Shown here one piece after another: positions 15,776-24,324 of a stretch of 64,000 bases of DNA. The position numbers were made by a program, and so were the translations under genes. How positions within the stretch are numbered: position 1 is the stretch's first letter; every line of letters begins with the position of its first letter. Below the pieces are notes generated by a model. It had not been told where the DNA came from. It did no database searches and was given only the letters and a program-made list of their open reading frames with translations. The DNA comes from Gluconobacter kondonii (lineage in GTDB: Bacteria; Pseudomonadota; Alphaproteobacteria; Acetobacterales; Acetobacteraceae), in contig NZ_BEWP01000001.1 in the NCBI RefSeq assembly GCF_002723995.1, positions 62,001 to 126,000 of the forward strand. The letters run 5' to 3'.

Positions 15776-17860
15776 TTACCAGATCTTTACGCGCTGATCC
15801 GGTGCCAGATAGAGCTTCTGACCGGGTTTTACGTCAAACGCCCCATACCAGGCATCAATGTTATGAGCCGGGATGTTGACGCGCGTGATCGCCGGGGCGT
15901 GTTCGTTGGAGAGAACCTGCTGACGCAGCGCATCCGGACGGTCTTTCTCCCGCCAGACCTGTGCCCAGCCGAGGAACACGCGCTGATCGCCCGTCAGACC
16001 ATGTACGACCGGCGCGGGCTGACCGTGCAGCGAGTCATGATAGGCCTGAAGACCAAGGTTCAGACCACCGGAATCGGCGATGTTCTCACCCATGGTCATC
16101 TTGCCGTTCACATACAGACCCGGCAGGACTTCCTGTGCATCGTACTGCGCAGCCAGACGGTCGGCCAGCTTCTGGAAAGCCTCCGTGGACGCCTTGCTCC
16201 ACCAGTCGTTCAGACGTCCATGTTCGTCGTAGTGACGGCCCTGATCGTCGAAGCCGTGGCTCATTTCGTGGCCGATCACGCCACCGATACCACCGTAATT
16301 GACGGCTGTATCGCCCTTCGGATCGAAGAACGGGGGCTGAAGGATCGCAGCCGGGAACACGATCTCGTTCATGGTCGGATCGTTATAAGCGTTCACCGTC
16401 TGCGGCGTCATACCCCATTCGTCGCGGTCCACCGGCTTGTCGAGCTTGTCCAGATCGTGCTGCCAGCTGAACGCCGCACCACGCACGGCATTGCCGTAGA
16501 CGTCGCCCTTGCGGATGTCGAGCTTGCTGTAATCCCACCATTTTTTCGGATAACCGACCTGAATGGCAAAATGATCCAGCTTGTTCAGAGCGGCCTTGCG
16601 GGTCGGCTCGTCCATCCAGCTGTTGTGCTCCAGACGGTCATGGAACGACGCTTTGACCTTCTGCACCAGATCCGTGATCTGCGCCTGTGCGGAAGGCGGG
16701 AAATAGCGCGCAACATATTCGCGGCCCAGTGCCCAACCCAGTGCACCATTCGTCACGCGCACGGCACGCTTCCAGCGCGGAGACTGCTGCGCCACGCCCG
16801 ACAGCGTATGGCTGTTGAAGTCGAACGACGCATCATAGAAGTTGCTGGACAGATAACCGGCAGCATTGTCTCCGAGATGGAACGCCAGCCAGGCGCGCAG
16901 CGTCGCAGGGTCAGCAGCCTTGAGAACGGCCGTCATCGCCTTGATTCCGGCGGGTTCACGCACGTCGATCTTGCGGCTTTCGAGCCCTTCTGCCGGAAGG
17001 CCGGCGCTGGTCAGGAACGTGACCCAGTCGAAGTCCGGCGCGAGCTTCTGAAGCTCGGACACCGGCATCGGGTTGTAAATTTTGAGCGGATCACGGGTCT
17101 GGTCGCGCGGCACTTCGACCTTGGCAAGAGCCGTTTCGAGATCGACCACGGCCTGCGCGTTCTTTGCAGCGTCCGGCCAGCCCTCAAGCGTCAGCATCTT
17201 GGCGATATAGGCCTGATAGGCCTTCTTTTTGTCCGCCAGCTTGAGGTTTGTGTAGTAGCTCGTGTCCGGCAGACCGAGGCCACCGCTCACGCCGATGCTC
17301 ATGCCCTGATCGAGCATCAGCATATACCGTTCCGGGTCCTTCTGGTCCTGTTCCACGCCGATCTGGAACGTGGAGAACATCATGGATTTCAGGGACGCAC
17401 CGAACGCTGCGGCAAGAGACTTGCCATCGTTGACGTTACGAATTGTTTCAAGATCAGCTGCGAGAGGCTTGCCACCCAGACGATCGACGGCCTTCTGGTC
17501 GAGGAAGCTGGCGTAATAGGTGCCGATCTTGCCCATGTCGTCCGTGGGCTGTTCAGTAACCTTCTTTGCAGCTTCATCAAGAATGGTCTTCTGACGCGAC
17601 AGGGAGAGTTCATACAGGATACGGAACGGGCCGTAGCTGCTCATATCCCCGGGGATTTTGAGGTTTTTGAGATAGGTACCGTTGGCATATTCGAAGAAAT
17701 TGTTGCCCGGCTCAACGGCGCGGTTCATCCCGGCTTCATCAAAGCCCCAGCCCGCATTGTAGCCAGCAGCCTGTGCACCGGAAACCATCAGGCCTCCAGC
17801 GAGGGCGAGAAGGCTGGCCCCATATTTCAGAGTATGTCGTGACGTAAGGAATCGTTTCAC
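15776..17860 (-). CDS. pepO: M13 family zinc metallopeptidase
   Basis: A 694-residue secreted endopeptidase of the neprilysin/PepO family. A Sec signal peptide ends near ALAGGLMVSGAQA. The zinc site is GVIGHEMSHGFDDQG, a HExxH motif, with the third ligand in MGENIADSGGLNLG (ENxxD). NAYNDPTMNEIVFPAAILQPPFF is the upstream substrate-binding block, and VNIPAHNIDAWYGAFDV with the terminal W close the family pattern. It degrades peptides in the periplasm. I start it at a GTG (17860) with GAGGT at six bases; the ATG at 17872 has no ribosome binding site and would add four residues. That binding site lies in the 3' arm of a hairpin (separate entry). Confidence 0.93.
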   Translation of the reverse strand: MKRFLTSRHTLKYGASLLALAGGLMVSGAQAAGYNAGWGFDEAGMNRAVEPGNNFFEYANGTYLKNLKIPGDMSSYGPFRILYELSLSRQKTILDEAAKKVTEQPTDDMGKIGTYYASFLDQKAVDRLGGKPLAADLETIRNVNDGKSLAAAFGASLKSMMFSTFQIGVEQDQKDPERYMLMLDQGMSIGVSGGLGLPDTSYYTNLKLADKKKAYQAYIAKMLTLEGWPDAAKNAQAVVDLETALAKVEVPRDQTRDPLKIYNPMPVSELQKLAPDFDWVTFLTSAGLPAEGLESRKIDVREPAGIKAMTAVLKAADPATLRAWLAFHLGDNAAGYLSSNFYDASFDFNSHTLSGVAQQSPRWKRAVRVTNGALGWALGREYVARYFPPSAQAQITDLVQKVKASFHDRLEHNSWMDEPTRKAALNKLDHFAIQVGYPKKWWDYSKLDIRKGDVYGNAVRGAAFSWQHDLDKLDKPVDRDEWGMTPQTVNAYNDPTMNEIVFPAAILQPPFFDPKGDTAVNYGGIGGVIGHEMSHGFDDQGRHYDEHGRLNDWWSKASTEAFQKLADRLAAQYDAQEVLPGLYVNGKMTMGENIADSGGLNLGLQAYHDSLHGQPAPVVHGLTGDQRVFLGWAQVWREKDRPDALRQQVLSNEHAPAITRVNIPAHNIDAWYGAFDVKPGQKLYLAPDQRVKIW

Positions 17861-17864
17861 AATG

Positions 17865-17900
17865 TACCTCATTCCAGAGTGGTGCCTTTAGAATGAGGTA
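17865..17900 (-). promoter_or_regulatory. Hairpin covering the pepO ribosome binding site
   Basis: A perfect ten-base inverted repeat: TACCTCATTC at 17865-17874 and GAATGAGGTA at 17891-17900, 16-base spacer. On the minus-strand transcript the second arm reads GAATGAGGTA, contains the GAGGT ribosome binding site and ends four bases before the GTG start. If folded, it would hide the site and lower translation. It could instead be a DNA operator for a dimeric repressor. Confidence 0.55.
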
Positions 17901-17943
17901 TAAAGTATCATTTCGTCAAAAGGACAAAATGCCTCCGCTCCGT

Positions 17944-18579
17944 TCAGCGGGTTTTGTGGACTTTTTTGGATTTTGCGCTCGTACTTTCCGGCGTCACGAC
18001 AGCCGCGACCGGGTAATCGAAAGCGACGACCTTTTCGAGATAAGGCGCGGCAAATTCCTTGAAGGCTTCATGGGCGGGATCAATGAACGCCACGTCCGTC
18101 ACAACAGGTTTGCCGACGTAATAATTCCGGTCCCCTTCGGAACGGAACGTCACGAGAAATGCCTGCTGAAGGCCGGCATCCGCCCCTTCTCCGCTGTTCT
18201 GGAAGCCGGTTTCGATGCTGGCGACAACCGGCTTGCCGTCCGCACGGCGGCTGTCCTGCGCGAGATGCAGGAAACGTCCCGACACTTCGGCACGCTGGGC
18301 CGTTGTGGAATCCTTGGTGTAGCGGAACATCACCATGTGCCGGACGGGTCCGACATGCCAGTCCGGCGCGGTGAACTGCGCGTAACCGACCTGCTTGGCC
18401 AGCTGCTGGGCGGACAAGGTAGCGGGGCTCACCGTATCGGTTTTGACAGGGCCGGAGGACGCGATCGGCAGGGAATAAGGATCCGCTTTCGCTGTCGGAA
18501 ACTGATACAGTCCGGCAGCGCAAAGGGTCAGGGTTGCGCCGTAGACGGCACGACGGGAGAAAATGGCGGAAACGGTCAT
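17944..18579 (-). CDS. Secreted Dabb (stress-responsive A/B barrel) domain protein
   Basis: A 211-residue protein with an N-terminal SRRAVYGATLTLCAAG segment, twin-arginine-like but short, ending near PTAKA. The mature part holds a Dabb-type ferredoxin-like domain: VRHMVMFRYTKDSTTAQRA is the opening strand and helix, GRFLHLAQDSR and SIETGFQ follow, and AFLVTFRSEGDRNYYVG with FKEFAAPYLEKVVAFDYPV closes it. Dabb domains form dimeric barrels, mostly of unknown activity, some binding haem or small ligands. The end is basic (Lys and Arg rich). It stands 83 bases upstream of the pepO start on the same strand and might be cotranscribed. Domain assignment is reasonably firm; function unknown. Confidence 0.7.
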   Translation of the reverse strand: MTVSAIFSRRAVYGATLTLCAAGLYQFPTAKADPYSLPIASSGPVKTDTVSPATLSAQQLAKQVGYAQFTAPDWHVGPVRHMVMFRYTKDSTTAQRAEVSGRFLHLAQDSRRADGKPVVASIETGFQNSGEGADAGLQQAFLVTFRSEGDRNYYVGKPVVTDVAFIDPAHEAFKEFAAPYLEKVVAFDYPVAAVVTPESTSAKSKKVHKTR

Positions 18580-18680
18580 CGAAATCTCCGGACGCAGGCG
18601 AAAGAATCAGGCATCTTTCATGGCACAGACGCCCGGTTTCGTCTTCTGTTTTCCAGTTTCCGGATGTTGCGTGGAAGTCC

Positions 18681-19502
18681 TCAGGCCTGAACCTGCTTCC
18701 TGAAGACTTTCCGGCGCCACTGGATCAGTCGATAGACCAGCGAAGATGCCAGCTTCTGCCAGCGCGAATGCGGCGTAAAGCCGATCGTCTTGAAAATCAT
18801 CGCCGTCACGCGATCAATATGCTTGGGCTGATAGAATCCCATCGCCTTGGACATATAGGCCGCGATGCAGCGCTGATGGTCATAGGCCATACCCGGCGGT
18901 TCGTTGGTCGTATGATAGGCCGAGGCCAGTTCGTCGTCCTCGCTCTCCGTCACACGACCCAGCGCAATGCGTGTCCGCGCCCACACGCCGAGCTTTTCGC
19001 GCTTCAGATACCGATGCATGTGATCGTAGAACAGCTTGAAATGCCGGTACTCATCCGCTGCGATCTGCTTGCAGATAGCTTTGAGCAATGGCTCGTCCGT
19101 CGCGTCAGCCAGCGCTGTATAAAAGGACGACGTGCCGGTTTCGACCATACAGCGCGCAATCAACTCGCCCGTGCGGGAGCCGCGGATCGAGGCATCCACA
19201 TCGGCGTCGATCTTGTACGATGCGCGATAGCGGTCGAACGCCTTTTCATAGTTCCAGGACGGATCGGCCAGCATGGCCCAGCGGCCAAGCGCATCGCCAT
19301 GCTGCACTTCCTCGACCGCCCAGTTCGCGGCAGCCGCGCTAAAATCCGGATCTCCGACGAAGACGCGACGCAGATATTCGGCATAATCAAGACCGTTCTT
19401 TTCCACCACGGAAGCGGCCTTCACGAGGGGGATGATCTCGGGGTCCACGCGGGACGGATCAAAGGAGTTCCAGTCCATCTGATCGATATGCCAGTGTTTC
19501 AT
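18681..19502 (-). CDS. Ferritin-like diiron protein
   Basis: A 273-residue helical protein with two carboxylate-histidine motifs, NWAVEEVQHGDAL near residues 68-80 and IAADEYRHFKLFYDH near 153-167, spaced as in a four-helix-bundle diiron site (acyl-ACP desaturase, MiaE or rubrerythrin-like). The C-terminal third is basic and may contact membrane or acyl chains. I cannot choose between acyl-ACP desaturase-like and hydroxylase roles. Start is ATG 19502 with GACGAGG upstream, not the longer frame to 19676 that would cover the divergent bioB start. The 103-base gap to bioB must hold both promoters. Confidence 0.7.
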   Translation of the reverse strand: MKHWHIDQMDWNSFDPSRVDPEIIPLVKAASVVEKNGLDYAEYLRRVFVGDPDFSAAAANWAVEEVQHGDALGRWAMLADPSWNYEKAFDRYRASYKIDADVDASIRGSRTGELIARCMVETGTSSFYTALADATDEPLLKAICKQIAADEYRHFKLFYDHMHRYLKREKLGVWARTRIALGRVTESEDDELASAYHTTNEPPGMAYDHQRCIAAYMSKAMGFYQPKHIDRVTAMIFKTIGFTPHSRWQKLASSLVYRLIQWRRKVFRKQVQA

Positions 19503-19605
19503 TCTGCAACCTCGTCCGTTTTCCGGCTCACCAATAGTGACGATCAGATGACACGGTGGGACAATTTTGGGTAGGTGTGATGCAGCAACCCTTGGAGATT
19601 GATTC

Positions 19606-20646
19606 GTGACGGCCACCCATACGCCCCACCCAGACGTCCGCCACGACTGGACCCGCGACGAAGTCGAAGCCCTCATCAGCCTGCCTTTCCCCGAGCTGAT
19701 GTACCGCGCCCAAACCCTGCACCGCCGCTACTTTGACCCCACAAAAGTGCAGATTTCCACGCTTCTTTCCATCAAGACGGGCGGCTGCCCGGAAGACTGC
19801 GCCTATTGTCCGCAGAGCGCGCTTCACGAAAAAAGCGTCAAGGCCGAGCGCCTGATGGCTGTGGAATCCGTTCTGAAAGAAGCCCGCGCCGCCAAGAAAG
19901 CCGGTGCGGGCCGATTCTGCATGGGAGCAGCCTGGCGCACGCCGAAGGATCATGACCTCGACACCGTTTGCGAGATGATCGAAGGCGTGAAGTCGTTGGG
20001 GCTGGAAACCTGCGTGACGCTCGGCATGCTCGATGCGCAGCAGACAGAGCGCCTGAAAACGGCGGGGCTGGATTATTACAACCATAACCTCGACACGTCC
20101 GAAGAGTTCTACGGCTCCATCATTTCCACCCGCACCTATCAGCAGCGTCTCGACACGCTTTCAAACGTGCGTGACGCAGGCATCAATGTTTGCTGCGGTG
20201 GAATCGTAGGCATGGGTGAAGACCTGTCCGACCGTGCCGGTCTGCTCATGACGCTCGCCAATCTGCCCAAGCATCCGGAGAGCGTGCCGATCAACTTGCT
20301 CGTCCGCGTTGAGGGTACGCCGCTGGGCGAGGCCGAGGCCGTCGATCCGATCACCTTCGTCCGCATCATCGCCACGGCGCGCATCATGATGCCGGAGAGC
20401 CATGTCCGCCTTGCCGCAGGCCGCGAAAACATGACCGATGAAGCCCATGCGCTGTGCTTCCTCGCGGGTGCGAACTCGATCTTCTGTGGCGAGAAGCTCC
20501 TGACCACGCCGAACCCGGCCGAACACCGCGACCGTCAGCTCCTGTCCGCACTTGGCATGTCACCGATGGTGCAGTCCGAAGCCGAAATGGGTACGATGCG
20601 TCCTGCCGTGACGGAAGAAGCCGTCTGCGAAATGGCCGCGTCCTGA
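19606..20646 (+). CDS. bioB: Biotin synthase BioB
   Basis: A 346-residue radical SAM enzyme that inserts sulfur into dethiobiotin. The 4Fe-4S cluster cysteines are in [13 protein letters not shown] (CxxxCxxC) near residues 60-70. The 2Fe-2S ligands are the cysteines in ETCVTLG and NVCCGGIVG plus the arginine in [13 protein letters not shown]-type context, here [22 protein letters not shown] is the SAM and substrate contact strand. The start is a GTG preceded by GGAGA. No other bio gene is adjacent, so this is a stand-alone bioB. Biotin feeds acetyl-CoA carboxylase and so the fatty-acid operon elsewhere in the window. Confidence 0.97.
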   Translation: MTATHTPHPDVRHDWTRDEVEALISLPFPELMYRAQTLHRRYFDPTKVQISTLLSIKTGGCPEDCAYCPQSALHEKSVKAERLMAVESVLKEARAAKKAGAGRFCMGAAWRTPKDHDLDTVCEMIEGVKSLGLETCVTLGMLDAQQTERLKTAGLDYYNHNLDTSEEFYGSIISTRTYQQRLDTLSNVRDAGINVCCGGIVGMGEDLSDRAGLLMTLANLPKHPESVPINLLVRVEGTPLGEAEAVDPITFVRIIATARIMMPESHVRLAAGRENMTDEAHALCFLAGANSIFCGEKLLTTPNPAEHRDRQLLSALGMSPMVQSEAEMGTMRPAVTEEAVCEMAAS

Positions 20647-20665
20647 TCTCAGCCGCTGTACGAGA

Positions 20666-20700
20666 AGGGGAAGCGTTCGAAAGGGCGCTTCCCTTTTTTT
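20666..20700 (+). terminator. Rho-independent terminator of bioB
   Basis: GGGAAGCG (20668-20675) pairs with CGCTTCCC (20686-20693), ten-base loop, followed at once by seven T. It lies 20 bases after the bioB stop and separates it from the Hsp70-like gene. Confidence 0.9.
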
Positions 20701-20769
20701 ATGCTTGGCGTGCGGCCGCTTCTTCCCTAAACCCACGCCCTTTGCCCATACCGGAAGAAAGCAGAACCG

Positions 20770-22071
20770 ATGACGACGCCCGGACACAACCAGACCAAAA
20801 TCCGCGTCGGCATTGATTTCGGCACCACCAACAGCGTGGTCGTGATTGCGGATGAGAATGGCAATACCCACCCTGCCCGCTTTGTCTTCACGGATCACGC
20901 CACCAGCGAAACCTGTCGCACCCTGCTCTGCCTGTGGATGGATCAGGACGGACGCCGCCGCGTCATGAAAGACGCGATCGGGTTAGACGCCATCGAGGCC
21001 TATCTGGACGATCCGACCGAGAGCCGTCTCATCATGTCCATGAAAACCTATCTCGCGCAGGGGTCTTTTCGCGAAACGCGGGTTTTCAGCAATGTCATGA
21101 CGCTTGAAGCCCTGATTGCACGCTTTCTGACATCCCTCATGGACAAAGCCGGGCTGAATCCATCCGATGTGAGCGCCACGATCGGCCGTCCTGTGCGATT
21201 TGCGGGGGAACTGGCCGATGATTCGCTCGGTGTGGCCCGTCTGCGCGAAAGTTTTCTGGAAGCGGGCTTTCCCGAGCCCAATATCGTCCTCGAACCCGAG
21301 GGCGCGGGCTGGCGATTCATGCAGCGCCTCGACCGTCCAGCAACCGTTCTGGTCGGCGATTTTGGCGGCGGCACCAGCGATTTCTCGATCATGCGCTTTG
21401 ACCCGCAGGCCACCCAGCGGGTCACGACGCTGGGCCATTCGGGCGTTGGTATCGCAGGCGACCAGTTCGACTACCGTATCATCAGCCATGCCGTAGCCCC
21501 GGCGCTGGGCCGAGATGCAACCTATCGCGTCATGGGCGGACAACCCCTGCCCGTTCCGGCGGAATGGTTCGCAAGCCTTGGTCGCTGGCATCGGCTGTCG
21601 CTGATGCGTACGCCGCAGACGCTGCGGGATATTGCGGACGTCGCCAAGACATCGTCAGAACCAGAGAAACTCCGCAACCTGCTGCGTCTGATCGAGGATC
21701 AGGAAGGCCAGAATCTTTATCGTGCGGTTGGACAGGCCAAAAGCGATCTGTCGCGTCAGGACAGTACCGTTCTGCGCTTCATCCATCGGGATCTGAAAAT
21801 CGAAGAAACCATCACCCGCGCGGATTTTGAAAGCTGGATTGCCCCTGATCTGAGCCGTCTGGACGACGCCATCGAAGACGCCATGCGTCAGACTGGTCTG
21901 GGGCCGAACGATATTGACCGGGTCTTCCTGACAGGGGGTACGTCTTTCGTCCCGGCCGTCCGCAACCTGTTCGACCAGCGTTTCGGTGCGGAGCGCGTGG
22001 ATGGCGGATCGGAATTTGTGTCCGTCGCAGAAGGGTTGGCCCTGATCGAGCGTGAGCGCCACCTCCCCTAA
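20770..22071 (+). CDS. Hsp70-family ATPase lacking the substrate-binding domain (YegD-like)
   Basis: A 433-residue actin-fold ATPase. Phosphate loop 1 is VGIDFGTTNSVVVI near residues 13-26, phosphate loop 2 is VLVGDFGGGTSDFSIM near 195-210, and the adenosine motif is VFLTGGTSFVPAVRNLF near 380-396. The protein ends about where the DnaK nucleotide-binding domain ends, so there is no peptide-binding lid domain. This matches the YegD subgroup of uncertain function. It has its own transcription unit between the bioB terminator and the oprB leader. No DnaJ or GrpE partner is encoded here. Confidence 0.85.
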   Translation: MTTPGHNQTKIRVGIDFGTTNSVVVIADENGNTHPARFVFTDHATSETCRTLLCLWMDQDGRRRVMKDAIGLDAIEAYLDDPTESRLIMSMKTYLAQGSFRETRVFSNVMTLEALIARFLTSLMDKAGLNPSDVSATIGRPVRFAGELADDSLGVARLRESFLEAGFPEPNIVLEPEGAGWRFMQRLDRPATVLVGDFGGGTSDFSIMRFDPQATQRVTTLGHSGVGIAGDQFDYRIISHAVAPALGRDATYRVMGGQPLPVPAEWFASLGRWHRLSLMRTPQTLRDIADVAKTSSEPEKLRNLLRLIEDQEGQNLYRAVGQAKSDLSRQDSTVLRFIHRDLKIEETITRADFESWIAPDLSRLDDAIEDAMRQTGLGPNDIDRVFLTGGTSFVPAVRNLFDQRFGAERVDGGSEFVSVAEGLALIERERHLP

Positions 22072-22329
22072 AACAGCGCCTATACAGTCAAAAGCATCAC
22101 CCCCTTCAGAAAAACACAAAGAAAATCGGGTATAGAATAATATATTGTACTTTTTTATTTAGTGAAGAACGTTCCAGATTATGTGATTGGGAATTTTCTT
22201 CAATAAGGATTTTATCTTTCCTTGGAGAACCAGAAACGCACCGTGGGAGTCCCTAGGCGTTCTGCTTTCACAGACCGAATTTGCAGTCATGCGTCATGCA
22301 GTCCATGATCGCAGGAAAGAACAGCAGAC
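22072..22329 (+). promoter_or_regulatory. AT-rich leader region of oprB
   Basis: A 258-base gene-free stretch, far richer in A and T than its surroundings at about 22110-22230. TATAGAATAATAT near 22131-22143 offers -10-like sequences, though I find no matching -35 box at the right distance. Further down CAGAA(A)CGC at 22231-22239 can pair with GCGTTCTG at 22257-22264, with a small GGG/CCC inner stem. The ribosome binding site is AGGAAAG nine bases before the ATG. The region probably carries the porin promoter and a structured leader; exact elements are not resolved. Confidence 0.4.
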
Positions 22330-23880
22330 ATGTCTCGCCCGCGTTTTTTGAAAATATTCCTGCAGATCAATATTTTTTCAGTATTCAGCATCCTTCCCTT
22401 GGCTGTTCATGCGCAGGGTACGGCGTCAGTTCTTCAACAGAGCGCGCGTCAGCCAACGGCCCGGCTGCTGCCCTCAACCTCACCCGGGACTTCACATCCA
22501 GCCAGCGCGGCGCAGCATAAGCATCAGCCCGCCCCTTCCGCCGACCATCTGGGCGCGATCTTTGATACGGAGAGCATTTCCTCGCTCCTGAACCGCAACA
22601 ATGACGCCCTGCGCCGCAGTGATCTGACAGCCGGTTATTATGTGCCAGCCGAAGCCTTCGGCCATCTCGTGCCCCAGCTTTCGCCGTACCGGAACTGGCT
22701 TTCGGAACGCGGATTCAGCTTTGAGTTCTCCTACAAGGGAGAAGCGATGGCGAATGTTGGCGGCGGCATTAGCAAGGGCATGTCCTACGCCCATGAGCTG
22801 ACGTTCAATACGCGCTGGGATCTTGGACGGCTATTGGGACTGGATGGCTGGATTCTGCACGCCGTGATGATGGAACGTGCGGGTCGTCAGATCTCCTACG
22901 ATCATGTCGGGGAACACCGCATCCTGTTGAGCGAAGTCTACAGCCTCTCGGGCCATGCGGCTGCGCATCTGGCAGATATTTATCTCGAAAAATCGTTTTT
23001 CAACAATCGCGTCAACATCAATATCGGCCGCATTACGCTGACGCATACCTATGCGACGTCGGTGCTGCTCTGCACCTTTATGGTCCAGTGTTCCGCCCCT
23101 CCTGCGATCAAGGCTGACGAAGGCTGGAGCGTCTATCCGAAAGCCACATGGGGTGGAACGCTGCGAATCAAGCCTACCCGCGACCTCACGCTACGCACCG
23201 GCGTCTACAAAGTCGGGCCACTGACGGAAAATCCGAGCGGCTGGGCCTGGGGCAGTGAAACCTCCACGGGAGTCATGCTTCCCATCGAACTGACCTGGGA
23301 GCCCTTTATCGGTAAAGACAATCTACCAGGTCATTACAAACTCGGCTTCGGACACGATACCTCCCCTTATGCTGATCGTCTGGGAACGATCCCGGCAATG
23401 TTCGCGCATGACGTTTTCCATGATGCCAACAAACCGCGGGATACGTTCTACATCGAGGCGGACCAGATGGTTTATCGCAAAGGTGGCCAGCACCAGATGG
23501 CAGGCGGATACATCCTTGCGGGCTATGTCCATAATACACCCAGCGTCTCGACATTTTCCGATCAGGTCTATGTCGGCGCGTCGCTTCTGGGCATCATTCC
23601 GCGCAGACCGTTCGACCGTTTTGGCGTGATGTATTCCTACTATCAGATGAGCCCCGCCATTACGCTGGGGCAACGCCTGAGACAGCTTGCAGGCATGTCC
23701 ATGGGGGCCTTCGTCAACGGCCCACAGACCCATTCCGCCATTCTGGAAGCGTATTACGGTATTCCCATCCACCCCGGTCTCGTGGTGCAGCCTGAGTTCG
23801 AATACATGATGCGCCCCGGCGAAACATCCATCATTCCGAATGCAACGCTGATCGGTCTCAAGGTTCTTGGAAACCTGTAA
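22330..23880 (+). CDS. oprB: OprB-family carbohydrate porin
   Basis: A 516-residue outer-membrane protein. A signal peptide ends near LPLAVHAQG. A linker of about 50 residues, rich in Ser, Pro, Ala, Gln and His, follows. The body matches OprB porins: FEFSYKGEAMANVGGGISKG is the first strand region, GRITLTHTY a conserved strand, LRTGVYKVGP and FGHDTSPY inner blocks, and HPGLVVQPEFEYMMRPG near the C-terminus just before the final strand. OprB forms substrate-selective channels for glucose and other sugars, important in acetic acid bacteria whose oxidases work in the periplasm. It is monocistronic with a long leader. Confidence 0.92.
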   Translation: MSRPRFLKIFLQINIFSVFSILPLAVHAQGTASVLQQSARQPTARLLPSTSPGTSHPASAAQHKHQPAPSADHLGAIFDTESISSLLNRNNDALRRSDLTAGYYVPAEAFGHLVPQLSPYRNWLSERGFSFEFSYKGEAMANVGGGISKGMSYAHELTFNTRWDLGRLLGLDGWILHAVMMERAGRQISYDHVGEHRILLSEVYSLSGHAAAHLADIYLEKSFFNNRVNINIGRITLTHTYATSVLLCTFMVQCSAPPAIKADEGWSVYPKATWGGTLRIKPTRDLTLRTGVYKVGPLTENPSGWAWGSETSTGVMLPIELTWEPFIGKDNLPGHYKLGFGHDTSPYADRLGTIPAMFAHDVFHDANKPRDTFYIEADQMVYRKGGQHQMAGGYILAGYVHNTPSVSTFSDQVYVGASLLGIIPRRPFDRFGVMYSYYQMSPAITLGQRLRQLAGMSMGAFVNGPQTHSAILEAYYGIPIHPGLVVQPEFEYMMRPGETSIIPNATLIGLKVLGNL

Positions 23881-23941
23881 GACAACATCACAGGTAAGCG
23901 ATCCGTTATTTGTGAGTTAACAGCGTTGTTATTCTTCAACA

Positions 23942-23973
23942 CTGACATTACCCGTTCGTGATTGGAGTATAAA
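23942..23973 (+). promoter_or_regulatory. Possible promoter of the small secreted protein gene
   Basis: CTGACA at 23942-23947 and TATAAA at 23968-23973 resemble sigma70 boxes, but the 20-base spacer is longer than optimal. They lie 56 bases before the ATG at 24029, in an AT-rich gap after oprB. The call is tentative. Confidence 0.35.
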
Positions 23974-24028
23974 TATTTATTTACATACCCTGAACGCAGA
24001 TAAGGACACCTGACAAAGGATTTTCCGA

Positions 24029-24319
24029 ATGAAAACGATGTTCGCTTCTTTTCTGGTCCTTGGACTTCTGGGCGGAACCGCACTCGCACAGGATCCGAAA
24101 GTCGAAAACGCGGTGGCCAGCGCTTCTTCAGACGCGAAAGCCCCTGTCACGCAGGTTGCGGACACAAAGAACAGCGAGACCTGCACTCAGGTCTGGGTCA
24201 ACACAATGACCCATGTCTATCATGTACCGGGTAGCTTCTGGTACGGCGCGACGGCGCACGGAACCTATATGTGCGAAGACGACGCCAAGCGGGCGGGGAA
24301 TACACGCGGCCAGTTCTGA
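24029..24319 (+). CDS. Small secreted protein with a C-terminal sunset/Ada-like YHxPGSxWYG module
   Basis: A 96-residue protein with a Sec signal peptide ending at TALAQD (cleavage near residue 20). A short Ala- and Lys-rich linker leads to a compact domain: CTQVWVNTMTHVYHVPGSFWYG, then GTYMCEDDAKRAGN. The arrangement, aromatic-His-x-Pro-Gly-Ser, Tyr-Gly, then Tyr-Met-x-Glu-x-Asp-Ala and Ala-Gly, resembles the small module found at the ends of secreted nucleases and so-called sunset-domain proteins. The two cysteines flanking the motif may form a disulfide. The ribosome binding site is AAAGGA. Function is unknown, and the domain likeness is from memory. Confidence 0.65.
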   Translation: MKTMFASFLVLGLLGGTALAQDPKVENAVASASSDAKAPVTQVADTKNSETCTQVWVNTMTHVYHVPGSFWYGATAHGTYMCEDDAKRAGNTRGQF

Positions 24320-24324
24320 GCCTG

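Noticed and set aside
15863-17842. Open frame of 659 codons on the plus strand, antisense to the M13 peptidase
   Set aside because: It mirrors the real gene in a GC-rich codon setting, has no recognisable domain and no ribosome binding site; the minus-strand protein carries a complete zinc site.
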